Source: Hydrogenophaga sp040372165 (GTDB lineage: Bacteria > Pseudomonadota > Gammaproteobacteria > Burkholderiales > Burkholderiaceae_C). From it: a stretch of DNA of 64,000 bases. Both the position numbers and the translations under genes were made by a program. This document shows positions 18,060 to 27,041 of this stretch, in pieces. Where the stretch lies: contig NZ_BAABWG010000006.1 of assembly GCF_040372165.1 (NCBI RefSeq), positions 62,001-126,000 on the forward strand. The letters run 5' to 3'. The stretch's first letter is position 1. Each line of letters opens with the position of its first letter. The notes beneath the pieces are model-generated. The model did not search any database, was not told the origin of the DNA, and saw nothing but the letters and a program-made list of their open reading frames with translations.

Positions 18060-20075
18060 GTGACCACACAATCCCCCCCCACCTCCCTCCCCGCGCAAAG
18101 CGCAACAACAAACCCAATCGCCCCTCAACACCGCCGCCCCATCCAGGAACTTCCGGATGAGCTGATCAGCCAGATCGCGGCCGGCGAGGTGGTGGAGCGG
18201 CCGGCTTCTGTGGTGAGGGAACTGCTGGACAATGCACTTGATGCTGGTGCTACCCAGATCACCGTGCGTTTGCTGGCCGGAGGGGTTCGCCTGATCAGTG
18301 TCGAAGACAATGGTTGCGGCATTCTGCGCGCTGAGTTGCCCACCGCGCTCAAGCGTCACGCCACCAGCAAGATCGCCAGCCTCAATGACCTTGAATCGGT
18401 GGGCACCATGGGTTTTCGGGGGGAGGCACTGGCGGCCATTTGTTCGATTGCAGAAGTCTCGGTGCTGACCCGCGCGGCCGACGACACGGATGTCAGCCAT
18501 GCCTGGTTGCTCGATGGGCGCACGGGTGAGCTGGAGCCAGCGGCCCGCTCGACCGGCACCACCATCGAAGTGCGCGAGCTGTTTTTTGCCACGCCCGCAC
18601 GCCGCAAGTTCCTCAAGACCGATGCCACCGAATACGCACACTGCCTGGAAGCGGTCCGGCGCCACGCCCTCGCCCGCCCCCACGTGGGCTTTGCGGTATG
18701 GCACGAAGGCAAGCTCATGGCCCAGTGGCGCGCTGCCACCGGCTCGGGAATCGAAGCCTTGCGCCAGCGCCTTTCCGATGTGCTGGGCGAAGACTTCATT
18801 GCCAACAGCGTTCCCGTGCAATGGCCAGCCCTCGAGCTCTCCGACATCAGTGGCTCGGATGACCTGGCGCCTGCAAGGGTAAAGATCTGGGGCTTTGCCG
18901 GTGTGCCCGACGCCGCGCGCTCCCGTGCCGACTGGCAGTTCGCCTACGTGAACGGGCGCTATGTTCGGGACAAGGTCATCACCCATGCCGCCCGCAGCGC
19001 ATATGAAGACGTGCTGCACGGACACCGCCAGCCGGTGTATGCCCTGTTTGTCGAGATGGACCCCATGCGGGTCGACGTGAACGTCCATCCGACCAAGATT
19101 GAGGTGCGCTTCCGTGACGGTCGCGAGGTACATCAGGCCGTGCGCCACAGCGTTGAAGCAGCGCTGGCTGCTCCGAGGTCGGCGCAAGCCGGTGGAGCAG
19201 ATCTGCATCAAGCCGAGCTGACGCCCTACACATCTCCCGCCTCGCTCTCTGGTACGGCGGACGACACGCATGCTTCAGCCGCTCGTGTTTCACCCGGAAT
19301 GGGCCTGCAACCACAGCCCAGACAGGAGCCGCTGCCCTGGCAAGCTCGGCGTCCGGATGAACCCCAGGGCGGACATGCCGTTCGGGATGTCGGCGCGCTC
19401 TGGCGCGGCAACCGCGATGAAGCACCAGTCCCCTCAGGTCAACTCAGCTCACCACCTGAGTTCGCTTCTGACCAGACCTTGCCAGAGGGTGAATGGCCCT
19501 TGGGTCGTGCCGTTGCGCAGCTCCATGGCGTCTACATCCTGGCTGAGAACGCACATGGTCTGGTGGTGGTCGACATGCACGCTGCGCATGAGCGCATCGT
19601 CTACGAGCGCCTCAAGCAGCAGCTTGACGATGCCAACGTGGCCAGTCAGCCATTGCTGATTCCAGCCACCTTCTCAGCCACGCCCGAAGAAGTGGCCACG
19701 GCAGAAGAATGCCATGAAGCATTGCACGCTTTAGGCCTGACGGTCGAGCCACTTTCCCCCAAGACGCTGGCCATTCGCGCCGTGCCCACCACGCTGTCTT
19801 CTGCAGACCCTGCCGAACTGGCGCGCAGCGTCCTGGCAGAACTGGCACAACATGACGCGTCCACCGTGGTTCAGCGCGCACGCAATGAGTTGTTGGCCAC
19901 GATGGCCTGCCACGGTGCCGTGCGCGCCAATCGCCGCCTCACGCTGGAAGAGATGAACGCACTCCTTCGACAGATGGAAGTGACCGAGCGCTCCGACCAG
20001 TGCAACCACGGCCGTCCTACCTGGCGGCAAATGGGCATGAAGGATCTGGATGCGTTGTTCCTGCGCGGCCGATAA
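18060..20075 (+). CDS. mutL: DNA mismatch repair protein MutL
   Basis: 671 residues, GTG start. The N-terminal GHKL ATPase shows ELLDNALDAGA (about 53), DNGCGI (about 82) and GFRGEAL (about 118). A variable linker (about 345-470) leads to a C-terminal dimerisation domain that carries DMHAAHERIVYE at about 505, matching the D-x-H-A-x2-E-x4-E metal-binding motif of endonuclease MutLs, plus ACHGAVRA (about 616) and CNHGRP (about 648). This means it should nick DNA itself, as expected in lineages without MutH. No earlier ATG is available in frame. Confidence 0.95.
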   Translation: MTTQSPPTSLPAQSATTNPIAPQHRRPIQELPDELISQIAAGEVVERPASVVRELLDNALDAGATQITVRLLAGGVRLISVEDNGCGILRAELPTALKRHATSKIASLNDLESVGTMGFRGEALAAICSIAEVSVLTRAADDTDVSHAWLLDGRTGELEPAARSTGTTIEVRELFFATPARRKFLKTDATEYAHCLEAVRRHALARPHVGFAVWHEGKLMAQWRAATGSGIEALRQRLSDVLGEDFIANSVPVQWPALELSDISGSDDLAPARVKIWGFAGVPDAARSRADWQFAYVNGRYVRDKVITHAARSAYEDVLHGHRQPVYALFVEMDPMRVDVNVHPTKIEVRFRDGREVHQAVRHSVEAALAAPRSAQAGGADLHQAELTPYTSPASLSGTADDTHASAARVSPGMGLQPQPRQEPLPWQARRPDEPQGGHAVRDVGALWRGNRDEAPVPSGQLSSPPEFASDQTLPEGEWPLGRAVAQLHGVYILAENAHGLVVVDMHAAHERIVYERLKQQLDDANVASQPLLIPATFSATPEEVATAEECHEALHALGLTVEPLSPKTLAIRAVPTTLSSADPAELARSVLAELAQHDASTVVQRARNELLATMACHGAVRANRRLTLEEMNALLRQMEVTERSDQCNHGRPTWRQMGMKDLDALFLRGR

Positions 20076-20101
20076 GCGGCAGCGCAAAGAGACGCCCTTC
20101 C

Positions 20102-21241
20102 TCAGTCCAGCGTCTGCCGATAGCGCTTGAGTGCGACCACGCCGGCCACGGTCATGAACAGCAACATGGGCCAGAGCTCGACCCATAGTTGAGGCGCCTC
20201 CAACCCTTTGAGCATGATGCCGCGAACAATGCGCAGGAAATGAGTGAGCGGCAGCGCTTCACCCAAATGCTGTGCCCACTGCGGCATGCCCCGGAACGGA
20301 AACATGAAGCCTGAGAGCAGCATGGACGGCAGAAAGAAGAAGAAGGTCATCTGCATGGCCTGCAGCTGATTGCGGGCAATCGTGGAGAACGTGAACCCCA
20401 CCGCCAGGTTGGCGATGATAAACACGCCAATCATGCCCAGCAGCAGCAGTGGGTTGCCCTCCATGGGCACCTGGAACAACAGGCGCGCCGCCGCCATGAT
20501 CACACCCAGCTGGATATAGCCCATGGCCACGTAGGGCAGGATCTTGCCCACCATGACTTCGAGCGGACGCACCGGTGTGGCGAGCAGGTTTTCCATGGTC
20601 CCGCGCTCGCGCTCACGGGTCATGGCCAGCGAGGTGAGCATGACCATGGTCATGGTGAGAATGGTTCCAATCAGGCCGGGCACGATGTTGTAGCGCGAAA
20701 GTCCCTCAGGGTTGTAGCGCCGGTGAATCCTGACATCGAACGGTGCAGCGGCCGCACCGTTTCGTGCCAGCGGTCCGACAAGATCATGGCGCAAGGCTAG
20801 CTGCCCCAGCGTTGATAGGGCGGCAAGGGCATTGCCGGATGCGGAAGGGTCAGTCGCGTCCACCGCCACGAGCAAGGTGGGACGATTCCCGCGAACCAGA
20901 TCCCTGGAAAAATCGGGGGGAATCTGCACCAGAAATTGCACCTGCCCTTCGGCCAGCGCCTCTTCTGCAGCGGCTTCATCCGTGCCCTGCCACACCAGCT
21001 TGAAATAGCCTGTGTTCTGCAAGGCAGCCACGAAAGAGCGCGCTTGGGGTCCACTGTCCGCAGACAGCACCGCCGTCGGCAGACCTTTGGGGTCGGTGTT
21101 GATGGCATAGCCAAACAGCACCAGCTGCAGGATCGGAATACCCACTGCCATGGCAAACGTCAGCCGATCGCGCAGCATCTGCTGCACTTCCTTGAGAAAG
21201 ATGGCCCAGGTTCGCCCAATGGAGAAGCGGCTCATGCTCAT
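20102..21241 (-). CDS. ABC-2 type exporter permease (YhhJ/YbhR-like)
   Basis: A 379-residue exporter permease. One N-terminal helix (about 24-46) precedes a large extracytoplasmic domain (about 50-170), followed by five C-terminal hydrophobic segments with MTRERERGTMENLL, the cytoplasmic coupling loop typical of ABC-2 permeases. It is the last gene of the minus-strand operon tetR-hlyD-ATPase-permease. Its start overlaps the ATPase stop (ATGA). Only one permease gene is present, so a homodimer is expected. The HlyD and TetR partners suggest export of a toxic small molecule or drug. Confidence 0.9.
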   Translation of the reverse strand: MSMSRFSIGRTWAIFLKEVQQMLRDRLTFAMAVGIPILQLVLFGYAINTDPKGLPTAVLSADSGPQARSFVAALQNTGYFKLVWQGTDEAAAEEALAEGQVQFLVQIPPDFSRDLVRGNRPTLLVAVDATDPSASGNALAALSTLGQLALRHDLVGPLARNGAAAAPFDVRIHRRYNPEGLSRYNIVPGLIGTILTMTMVMLTSLAMTRERERGTMENLLATPVRPLEVMVGKILPYVAMGYIQLGVIMAAARLLFQVPMEGNPLLLLGMIGVFIIANLAVGFTFSTIARNQLQAMQMTFFFFLPSMLLSGFMFPFRGMPQWAQHLGEALPLTHFLRIVRGIMLKGLEAPQLWVELWPMLLFMTVAGVVALKRYRQTLD

Positions 21242-22182
21242 ACGCCTGTCTCCGTCGCAGCACTGAAGTTGTCCCGGGCGCCACCGAGCAGACTGATGAA
21301 CACATCCTCCAGGCTGGCTTCTGCCAACGAAAGCCTGAGGCCAGGTTCGGCACGCAGGCTCGCCATTGCCTCAGACAAGGCTTGTTCATCCCGCCCCGCC
21401 ACATGCAAGGTGTTGCCAAAGGCGGCCACACTGTCCACGCCGGGCAGTTCACGCAAGCGCTCCGTCCAGCCGCTGCCCTGCACGCCATCTACCGCATACA
21501 CCGTCAGGCCAGCGCCTTGAATGATCTCGCTCTCGGTGCCGCGCGCCAGGATTTCGCCATAGGCGATATAGACCAGATCGTGACAACGGGCAGCCTCGTC
21601 CATGTAGTGCGTGGACACCAGCACCGTGATGCCATCGTCGGCCAGACGGTGAATCTCGTCCCAGAAGTCTCGCCGAGCCTTGGGGTCCACACCCGCAGTG
21701 GGCTCGTCCAGCAGCAGCAATCGAGGTTCGTGAATCAGGCAGGCGGCCAAGGCCAGACGCTGCTTCCAGCCGCCCGACAGATTGCCGGCCAGTTGTGATT
21801 GCCGCCCCTCCAGGCCCAGTTGCGCCAAAGCCTGGTCGACGCGTTGCTGGCGTTGGGGCAGCTCAAAGAGTCGCGCCACAAAATCCAGGTTCTGCCGGAT
21901 CGACAGATCTTCGTACAAGCCAAATCGCTGCGTCATGTAGCCCACCTGCCGTTTGATCGCTGCAGCGTCACTGCGCAAATCCAGCCCCAGGCATTGGCCC
22001 TGGCCTTCGTCTGGTCGCAGCAGCCCACACAACATTCGGATGGTTGTGGTCTTGCCACTGCCATTGGGCCCCAGGAAGCCACAAATACGCCCTTGCCCCA
22101 CTTGCAGGTCCACCTGGTTGACCACCGTCTTGTCGTCGTAACGCTTGGTCAGACCAGTGACGTCGATCGCCAGAGGAGTCAT
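21238..22182 (-). CDS. ABC exporter ATP-binding protein
   Basis: A 314-residue ATPase for the neighbouring ABC-2 permease. Walker A GPNGSGKTTT at about 38-47, Q-loop YMTQRFGLYEDL, signature LSGGWKQR, Walker B LLLLDEPTAGVDP, and a switch His in VSTHYMDEA are all present. The C-terminal extension (about 215-314) is an accessory domain seen in DrrA/YbhF-like exporters. It overlaps both neighbours by 4 bp, so the three transport genes are translationally coupled. Confidence 0.93.
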   Translation of the reverse strand: MTPLAIDVTGLTKRYDDKTVVNQVDLQVGQGRICGFLGPNGSGKTTTIRMLCGLLRPDEGQGQCLGLDLRSDAAAIKRQVGYMTQRFGLYEDLSIRQNLDFVARLFELPQRQQRVDQALAQLGLEGRQSQLAGNLSGGWKQRLALAACLIHEPRLLLLDEPTAGVDPKARRDFWDEIHRLADDGITVLVSTHYMDEAARCHDLVYIAYGEILARGTESEIIQGAGLTVYAVDGVQGSGWTERLRELPGVDSVAAFGNTLHVAGRDEQALSEAMASLRAEPGLRLSLAEASLEDVFISLLGGARDNFSAATETGV

Positions 22183-23192
22183 GACTTGTCCTGCACAGGC
22201 GTCCAGTCGGCTGGCGTGACGTCAATGGGCTGGCCCGGTCGCCAGTGCAGCTTCTCTGCATTCGACTCACCCCTGGCTTCGACCCGGTACACGAGCTTGC
22301 TGCGTTGCGCGTTGGAATAAATGACCGGCGGCGTGAACTCGGGCGCATCGGCTACGTGGCTGACCCTGGCCACCACCGGTTCACCACAGCCATCGCAGGA
22401 CACGATCACCCGTGCACCCACCGGCACATCGGCAAGTTGTGCTTCAGGCACAAAGAACAAGGCTTTGACAGCCCCTTCGGGCAACACGGAGACGACGGGC
22501 TGACCAGCGCCGGCAAATTCGCCTGCGCGGTAGATGACACTGGCGACTCGGCCCTTCACGGGCGAACTCACCGATTTCTGTGACAGACGCCATTGCGCCT
22601 GTTCAACGGCTTGTGCAGCAGCGTCCAGCTGGGCTGAGGCGGCGCTTTGCTCGTCCACACGTGCAGGCAAGCCTGCCACCGTGACGGCAGCTTGCAGTTC
22701 CACCACCCTGGCAGCAGCCTGCTGCGCGGCTGCCTTTGCCGCGTCGAGCGTGGCCGCCGATGCAAAGCCCTGTTTCACCAGAGCCTGCTGCCGTTCAAGC
22801 GCACTCTGCGCTTGAACGGTCTGCGCACGCGCCTGCGCCAACTGAGCACGGGTCACGGCCAGCTCGGCTGGCCGCCGCCCTTTCTCTGTGTTTTGCCATT
22901 GCGCCTTGGCTGCCGCCAACTGCGCCTGCGACTGAGCCAGGGCCGCACGCTCCGACTGGTCATCGAGAGAGAACAGAGCATCGCCTGTCAACACCTGCTG
23001 CCCCTCCTGAACAGCCAACCGGGTGACGGGGCCTCCCAGTGCCGAAGACAAATAGAGGAACTCGCCCTCCGCATAGCCGGACCATTGCGGAACCGTGGAT
23101 TGCTGCTCACAGGCTGCCAGTCCTGCAGCAACCAGAATCGCCACGCTGAGGCTTTGCCAGCAGCCCTGGAGTCTATCTCTCAGTCTTTTCAT
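22179..23192 (-). CDS. HlyD-family periplasmic adaptor (YhiI/YbhG-like)
   Basis: A 337-residue membrane fusion protein linking the inner-membrane exporter to an outer-membrane channel. It has a signal sequence with a lipobox-like LAAC (Cys at about 28), a biotinyl-lipoyl-like strand region (GGPVTRLAVQEGQQV), a long Ala/Gln-rich alpha-hairpin (about 80-210, coiled coil) and a beta-barrel domain. The ATG at 23192 is favoured over one 18 bp upstream, because the latter would overlap tetR. It lies in an operon with the ABC exporter under TetR control. Confidence 0.9.
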   Translation of the reverse strand: MKRLRDRLQGCWQSLSVAILVAAGLAACEQQSTVPQWSGYAEGEFLYLSSALGGPVTRLAVQEGQQVLTGDALFSLDDQSERAALAQSQAQLAAAKAQWQNTEKGRRPAELAVTRAQLAQARAQTVQAQSALERQQALVKQGFASAATLDAAKAAAQQAAARVVELQAAVTVAGLPARVDEQSAASAQLDAAAQAVEQAQWRLSQKSVSSPVKGRVASVIYRAGEFAGAGQPVVSVLPEGAVKALFFVPEAQLADVPVGARVIVSCDGCGEPVVARVSHVADAPEFTPPVIYSNAQRSKLVYRVEARGESNAEKLHWRPGQPIDVTPADWTPVQDKS

Positions 23193-23206
23193 GACGAATT
23201 TCTTTC

Positions 23207-23872
23207 TCATCGGGGTTGGTCTTCGCTACGGAGAGCATCGTGAGCTCGCGATTGCAGCCCCGCCAGCGCGCAATCTATCCGCCAGGCCAGTGCAGAATCC
23301 GACTGCACCGCCTTGTCCCAGCCAGCGCTCAGCACAGGCATCTCGGCCGCCAGCGCGGGAACGCGTTCGGCCAGAAAAATGGGCGCGAGCACGGCGCCGG
23401 CCAAAAAGCTCATGCGGGCTTGCAAGGGTTGCGGGGGCAGGCTGCCTTCTTCGTCGGCCTCAGCCAGCGCACCCAGGATCAAGCGCAGGTGCCTGGGCAC
23501 ATTTCGGCGCAGAAACGCCAGCGTTGCCGGATCGCCCTGGCCGGCATCTGCCCAGATGCGGCTGGCCAGCGCCGATTGGGATTGAACAAAGCCACCGGCC
23601 ACCATCAGCATGGCGCGCAGCCGGCTCAGAGCGGGAACCCCTCGTTGCCCGGCGGCCAGTGACAGCGGCGCGTACATGTCTTCATACAACTGCTGCAACA
23701 AGGCAGAGATGAACTGCTGCTTCGAACCGAAGTGGTAGTGGAACAGGCTGGGCGTCACGCCGGCGGCCTCGGCAACAGCCCTGACAGACAGCCCCGCAGC
23801 GCCTTTGGCCGCATACAGCAGGCGGCCTGCGTCGAGCAGGGCCTGGTCAAGCTGGCGAGAGGGTCGAGCCAT
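23207..23872 (-). CDS. TetR/AcrR-family repressor of the exporter operon
   Basis: 221 residues. The N-terminal helix-turn-helix is clear (GLSVRAVAEAAGVTPSLFHYHFGSK, about 25-49); the C-terminus is a helical ligand-binding domain of no recognised subtype. It is the first gene of the minus-strand operon with the HlyD adaptor and ABC exporter. A perfect 10-bp inverted repeat sits just upstream (23882-23905), where a self-regulating TetR would bind. The exporter's ligand is unknown. Confidence 0.92.
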   Translation of the reverse strand: MARPSRQLDQALLDAGRLLYAAKGAAGLSVRAVAEAAGVTPSLFHYHFGSKQQFISALLQQLYEDMYAPLSLAAGQRGVPALSRLRAMLMVAGGFVQSQSALASRIWADAGQGDPATLAFLRRNVPRHLRLILGALAEADEEGSLPPQPLQARMSFLAGAVLAPIFLAERVPALAAEMPVLSAGWDKAVQSDSALAWRIDCALAGLQSRAHDALRSEDQPR

Positions 23873-23881
23873 GATGCGTCA

Positions 23882-23905
23882 ATTATTGGTCACTCGACCA
23901 ATAAT
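23882..23905. promoter_or_regulatory. Palindromic operator for the TetR regulator
   Basis: A perfect inverted repeat, ATTATTGGTC and GACCAATAAT separated by ACTC, ends 10 bp upstream of the tetR start codon at 23872. Position, symmetry and AT content fit a TetR-family autoregulatory operator controlling the efflux operon and perhaps the divergent MFS gene at 23995. Confidence 0.8.
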
Positions 23906-23994
23906 GACAAGCCCTCCCGCTATGCGCCTCAAGGCTAGCAGCTAGATGCACCCCGACCACTGAGGGAAAGACACCTTCTGATACGCTCGTCGCG

Positions 23995-25251
23995 ATGTCC
24001 GAAAAGTCGCCTGCCATGTCCCAGGGCATGGTCGTGCTGGTGCTCTCGTTGCTACTTGGTTTGCAGCCCGTCACCACCGACCTGTACCTCCCCGCCCTGC
24101 CCTCCATGACCGAGGGCTTTGGTGCCTCGCTGTCTCAGGCCCAGCTCACCCTGACCGCCTTGCTGCTCGCCTTCGGTGCCTCCCAGCTGGTCTGGGGTCC
24201 CGTCTCCGACCGCTTTGGCCGTCGCCCCGTCCTGCTGGTGGGCGCGGTGCTGTATGTGGTGGCATCCACGGCCAACGCCTTTGCGTCGTCCATGGAGGAG
24301 CTGGTTCTGTGGCGGACCGTACAAGGCGTGGCCATGGGCGCAGGAGTCATGTGCGCCCGTGCGGTGGTCAGGGATCTCTACAGCCCGCTCGAAGGCGCCC
24401 GCGCCATGTCCAAGGGATTGAGCGGGCTGGGCGTCATTGCCTGCATGAGTGCACCCCTCGGAGGTGTGCTCACGGAGTACTTCGGCTGGCGAGTGGCACT
24501 GAGCGCAGTGACCGTGTTTGGTGTGCTTACCCTAGTGGTGTTGGCCCTGCGTTTCGAAGAAACCCTTCAGCCTGAAAACCGCAGGCCACTCAACCCTGCC
24601 CGCATGCTGGGCACCTGGGGGGAGATCCTGCGCAACCCGACGTTCTGGACATTCACCCTGCTGGCATCGTTTTCCTATGCAGGCCTGTTCACCTTTCTGG
24701 CTGCCGGCTCCTTCGTGCTCATCAAGGTCATCGGCCTGTCCCGCGCCGAGTACGGGCTGACGATGCTGAGCATGTCGCTCTCGTACATTGTGGGCACCTT
24801 CATCTGCCGCCGCATGCTGCCCAAGCTGGGCGTGCGCCGCACAGTGGCCATTGCCGGTGCGGTGACCATCACCGGTGGTTCGGCCATTGGCATTCTGGCG
24901 CTGATGGGGATTCAAAACGTCTACGCCATCATGGTGCCCTTCTACATCTTCATGCTCGGCCATGGCGTTCATCAGCCTTGCGGCCAGAGCGGCGCGGTCT
25001 CACCCTTCCCACAAGCGGCTGGCGCAGCCTCTGCCCTCAGCGGTTTTCTCATGATGATCCTGGCCTTTTTCATTGGAGGATGGCTGGGCACACGACTGGG
25101 CGACAATACGGTCTACCCCCTGACCAACGGGATCTGGTTCTGGAGCGTCGCCATCACCCTGACCGCCTGGACCATGGTCCAGCGATTTGGTGAAGCCAAG
25201 ACGCCACCCCAACGGGTGCTCCATCCAACCGAACCTGATGCACCTCGCTGA
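23995..25251 (+). CDS. Bcr/CflA-type MFS multidrug efflux transporter
   Basis: A 418-residue major facilitator with 12 predicted helices. The motif LPALPSMTEGFGAS after helix 1 and the motif-A loop GPVSDRFGRRPVLL between helices 2 and 3 are typical of the Bcr/CflA drug-efflux subfamily (bicyclomycin, chloramphenicol and related). The ATG at 23995 lies 90 bp from the TetR operator, so the efflux operon and this pump may share regulation. Its 3' end overlaps miaA by 14 bp. Confidence 0.9.
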   Translation: MSEKSPAMSQGMVVLVLSLLLGLQPVTTDLYLPALPSMTEGFGASLSQAQLTLTALLLAFGASQLVWGPVSDRFGRRPVLLVGAVLYVVASTANAFASSMEELVLWRTVQGVAMGAGVMCARAVVRDLYSPLEGARAMSKGLSGLGVIACMSAPLGGVLTEYFGWRVALSAVTVFGVLTLVVLALRFEETLQPENRRPLNPARMLGTWGEILRNPTFWTFTLLASFSYAGLFTFLAAGSFVLIKVIGLSRAEYGLTMLSMSLSYIVGTFICRRMLPKLGVRRTVAIAGAVTITGGSAIGILALMGIQNVYAIMVPFYIFMLGHGVHQPCGQSGAVSPFPQAAGAASALSGFLMMILAFFIGGWLGTRLGDNTVYPLTNGIWFWSVAITLTAWTMVQRFGEAKTPPQRVLHPTEPDAPR

Positions 25252-26215
25252 CCCTTTGCCCTGTATCGCCCTGGCCGGTCCGACCGCCAGTGGCAAAACA
25301 GCGGCTGCCCTGGCCATCGCAAAACGCTGGCCCGTGGAGATCATCAGCGTTGACTCGGCCCTCGTATACCGGGGCATGGACATTGGCACGGCCAAACCGT
25401 CGGCTCAGGAGCTGGCCACCGCCCCCCACCACCTGATCGATATTCGCGATCCTCTGCAAGCCTACAGTGCTGCCGAGTTTGTGGCCGACGCGCAGAGGCT
25501 CATCGGCGAGATTCGGCAGCGCGGGCGAATGCCCCTGCTGGTGGGTGGCACGATGCTGTATTTCAAGGCATCGATGGAAGGCCTGGACGACATGCCGCGC
25601 TCTGACGCCACCGTTCGCCAGCGCCTGGAGCAGGAAGCCGCAACATGCGGCTGGCCGGCCATGCATGAGCGACTGGCCCAGGTGGATGCTGTCACCGCAG
25701 CGAGGCTCGCTCCCAACGACGCGCAACGCATCCAGCGCGCGCTGGAAGTGTTCGAACTATCGGGCAAGCCAATGTCAGAATGGCAGCGCGGCGCGCCAGA
25801 GGATCACCTCAACCCCGTCACCCCGGGTGGTTTCTTCAGCCTGGAGCCCGCCGATCGCGGTTGGCTGCATGAGCGAATCGCCCAGCGTTACGACGGCATG
25901 CTCAGCCAGGGCTTCGTGGCGGAAGTCCAAGCCCTGCGCCAACGAGGCGATCTGCAACCCGACTTGCCATCCATGCGCTGCGTGGGTTACCGGCAAGTGT
26001 GGGAAACACTGGACGCCAACGGCGGCCAGGAACCGACGGGCACCGCGTGGCAAGACATGCGCGACCGCGGCATCTTCGCCACACGGCAGCTGGCCAAGCG
26101 GCAGCTCACATGGCTGCGTTCCATGCCTCACCGTCACATCATTGCCTGCGACGCGCCAGATGCACTGCAATGCCTGATGGCTGCCGTCACACCGCTGGTG
26201 GAGTCCTCCACATGA
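25238..26215 (+). CDS. miaA: tRNA dimethylallyltransferase
   Basis: Transfers a dimethylallyl group to A37 of tRNAs reading UNN codons. 325 residues with P-loop GPTASGKT at 14-21, DSALVYRGMDIGTAKPS, the DIRDPLQAYSAAEF region, VGGTMLYFKA and the C-terminal RQLAKRQLTWLR. The ATG at 25238 fits the family N-terminus; it overlaps the upstream MFS gene by 14 bp and overlaps the downstream ATPase by 4 bp (ATGA). Confidence 0.95.
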   Translation: MHLADPLPCIALAGPTASGKTAAALAIAKRWPVEIISVDSALVYRGMDIGTAKPSAQELATAPHHLIDIRDPLQAYSAAEFVADAQRLIGEIRQRGRMPLLVGGTMLYFKASMEGLDDMPRSDATVRQRLEQEAATCGWPAMHERLAQVDAVTAARLAPNDAQRIQRALEVFELSGKPMSEWQRGAPEDHLNPVTPGGFFSLEPADRGWLHERIAQRYDGMLSQGFVAEVQALRQRGDLQPDLPSMRCVGYRQVWETLDANGGQEPTGTAWQDMRDRGIFATRQLAKRQLTWLRSMPHRHIIACDAPDALQCLMAAVTPLVESST

Positions 26216-26871
26216 GTCTGGTCATCGAGTCCCTGGGCAAGCACTACGACAACACCCCTGTCTTCAGCCAGGTTGACCTCACCGTCGCAGCGGGAGAATT
26301 CATTGCCATCATCGGTGAGTCCGGAGTGGGAAAGTCCAGTCTGCTCAACTGCATGGCCGGCCTCGACGAGTGGCAAAGCGGCAGAGTGGTGCACGATGGC
26401 AAGGACATCGGAGCGATGGGAGAGGCGCAGCGAGCCCACTGGCGACGTGCCCACCTCGGGTTCGTGTTTCAGGCGTTCCACGTATTGCCGCATCTGGACG
26501 TGACCCAGAACGTCGGGCTGCCATTGCTGTTGCTGGGCAAACCCGACCCATCACGGGTACAGGACATGCTGGCAGCCGTGGGGCTGAACGGCATGGGAGA
26601 TCGCCTTCCTTCGCAGCTTTCAGGTGGACAGCTCCAGCGTGTGGCCATAGCGCGCGCACTGGTCCACCGACCGCGCCTGCTGCTCGCCGACGAGCCCACG
26701 GGCAACCTCGATCCGGACACCGCGGCTCAGGTCATGTCCCTTCTCAAGGCACAGGCGGCCGAAAACCAGGCCGCCATGGTGCTGGTCACCCACTCAAGAC
26801 CGGCTGCGGCACTTGCCGACCGCACACTACTGCTGCGTGCCGACGGCTTGTACCCGGACACCGACGCCTGA
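26212..26871 (+). CDS. LolD/YbbA-like ABC ATPase without a permease partner nearby
   Basis: A 219-residue ATP-binding protein of the LolD/MacB type. Walker A GESGVGKSS (about 36-44), Q-loop VFQAFHVLPHL, signature LSGGQLQRVAIARAL, and LLLADEPTGNLDP with VLVTHSRPAA are intact. The ATG overlaps the miaA stop. No FtsX/LolC-like permease follows, so the partner must be encoded elsewhere; the function (lipoprotein release, cell-wall process or efflux) cannot be assigned. Confidence 0.88.
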   Translation: MSLVIESLGKHYDNTPVFSQVDLTVAAGEFIAIIGESGVGKSSLLNCMAGLDEWQSGRVVHDGKDIGAMGEAQRAHWRRAHLGFVFQAFHVLPHLDVTQNVGLPLLLLGKPDPSRVQDMLAAVGLNGMGDRLPSQLSGGQLQRVAIARALVHRPRLLLADEPTGNLDPDTAAQVMSLLKAQAAENQAAMVLVTHSRPAAALADRTLLLRADGLYPDTDA

Positions 26872-27013
26872 CGACACACAGCTGTTCAGGGCTGTACAAC
26901 CTGGTATCAGTTCAGGGAAAAACCTCATGCCCGTCCGCAAATGAATACAGGCAGCCTGAGCCCAGGTGTTAGGTTCGTCGACGGGAAATCCGTACCATTC
27001 CTACACTTGGCCA

Positions 27014-27037
27014 AAACGGCCATGCACTCGGCCGTTT
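27014..27037 (+). terminator. GC hairpin with T-run before the PfkB kinase gene
   Basis: AAACGGCC pairs with GGCCGTTT around an 8-nt loop, ending 4 nt before the kinase ATG. It could terminate the miaA/ATPase transcript or, if transcribed into the kinase mRNA, bury its ribosome-binding region. No clear Shine-Dalgarno sequence is visible ahead of the ATG. Confidence 0.5.
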
Positions 27038-27041
27038 CTCC

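Noticed and set aside
17683..18117. Open frames within the amiC-mutL gap
   Set aside because: They exist on both strands because of the inverted repeat, have low-complexity composition and no start signals; no protein is supported.
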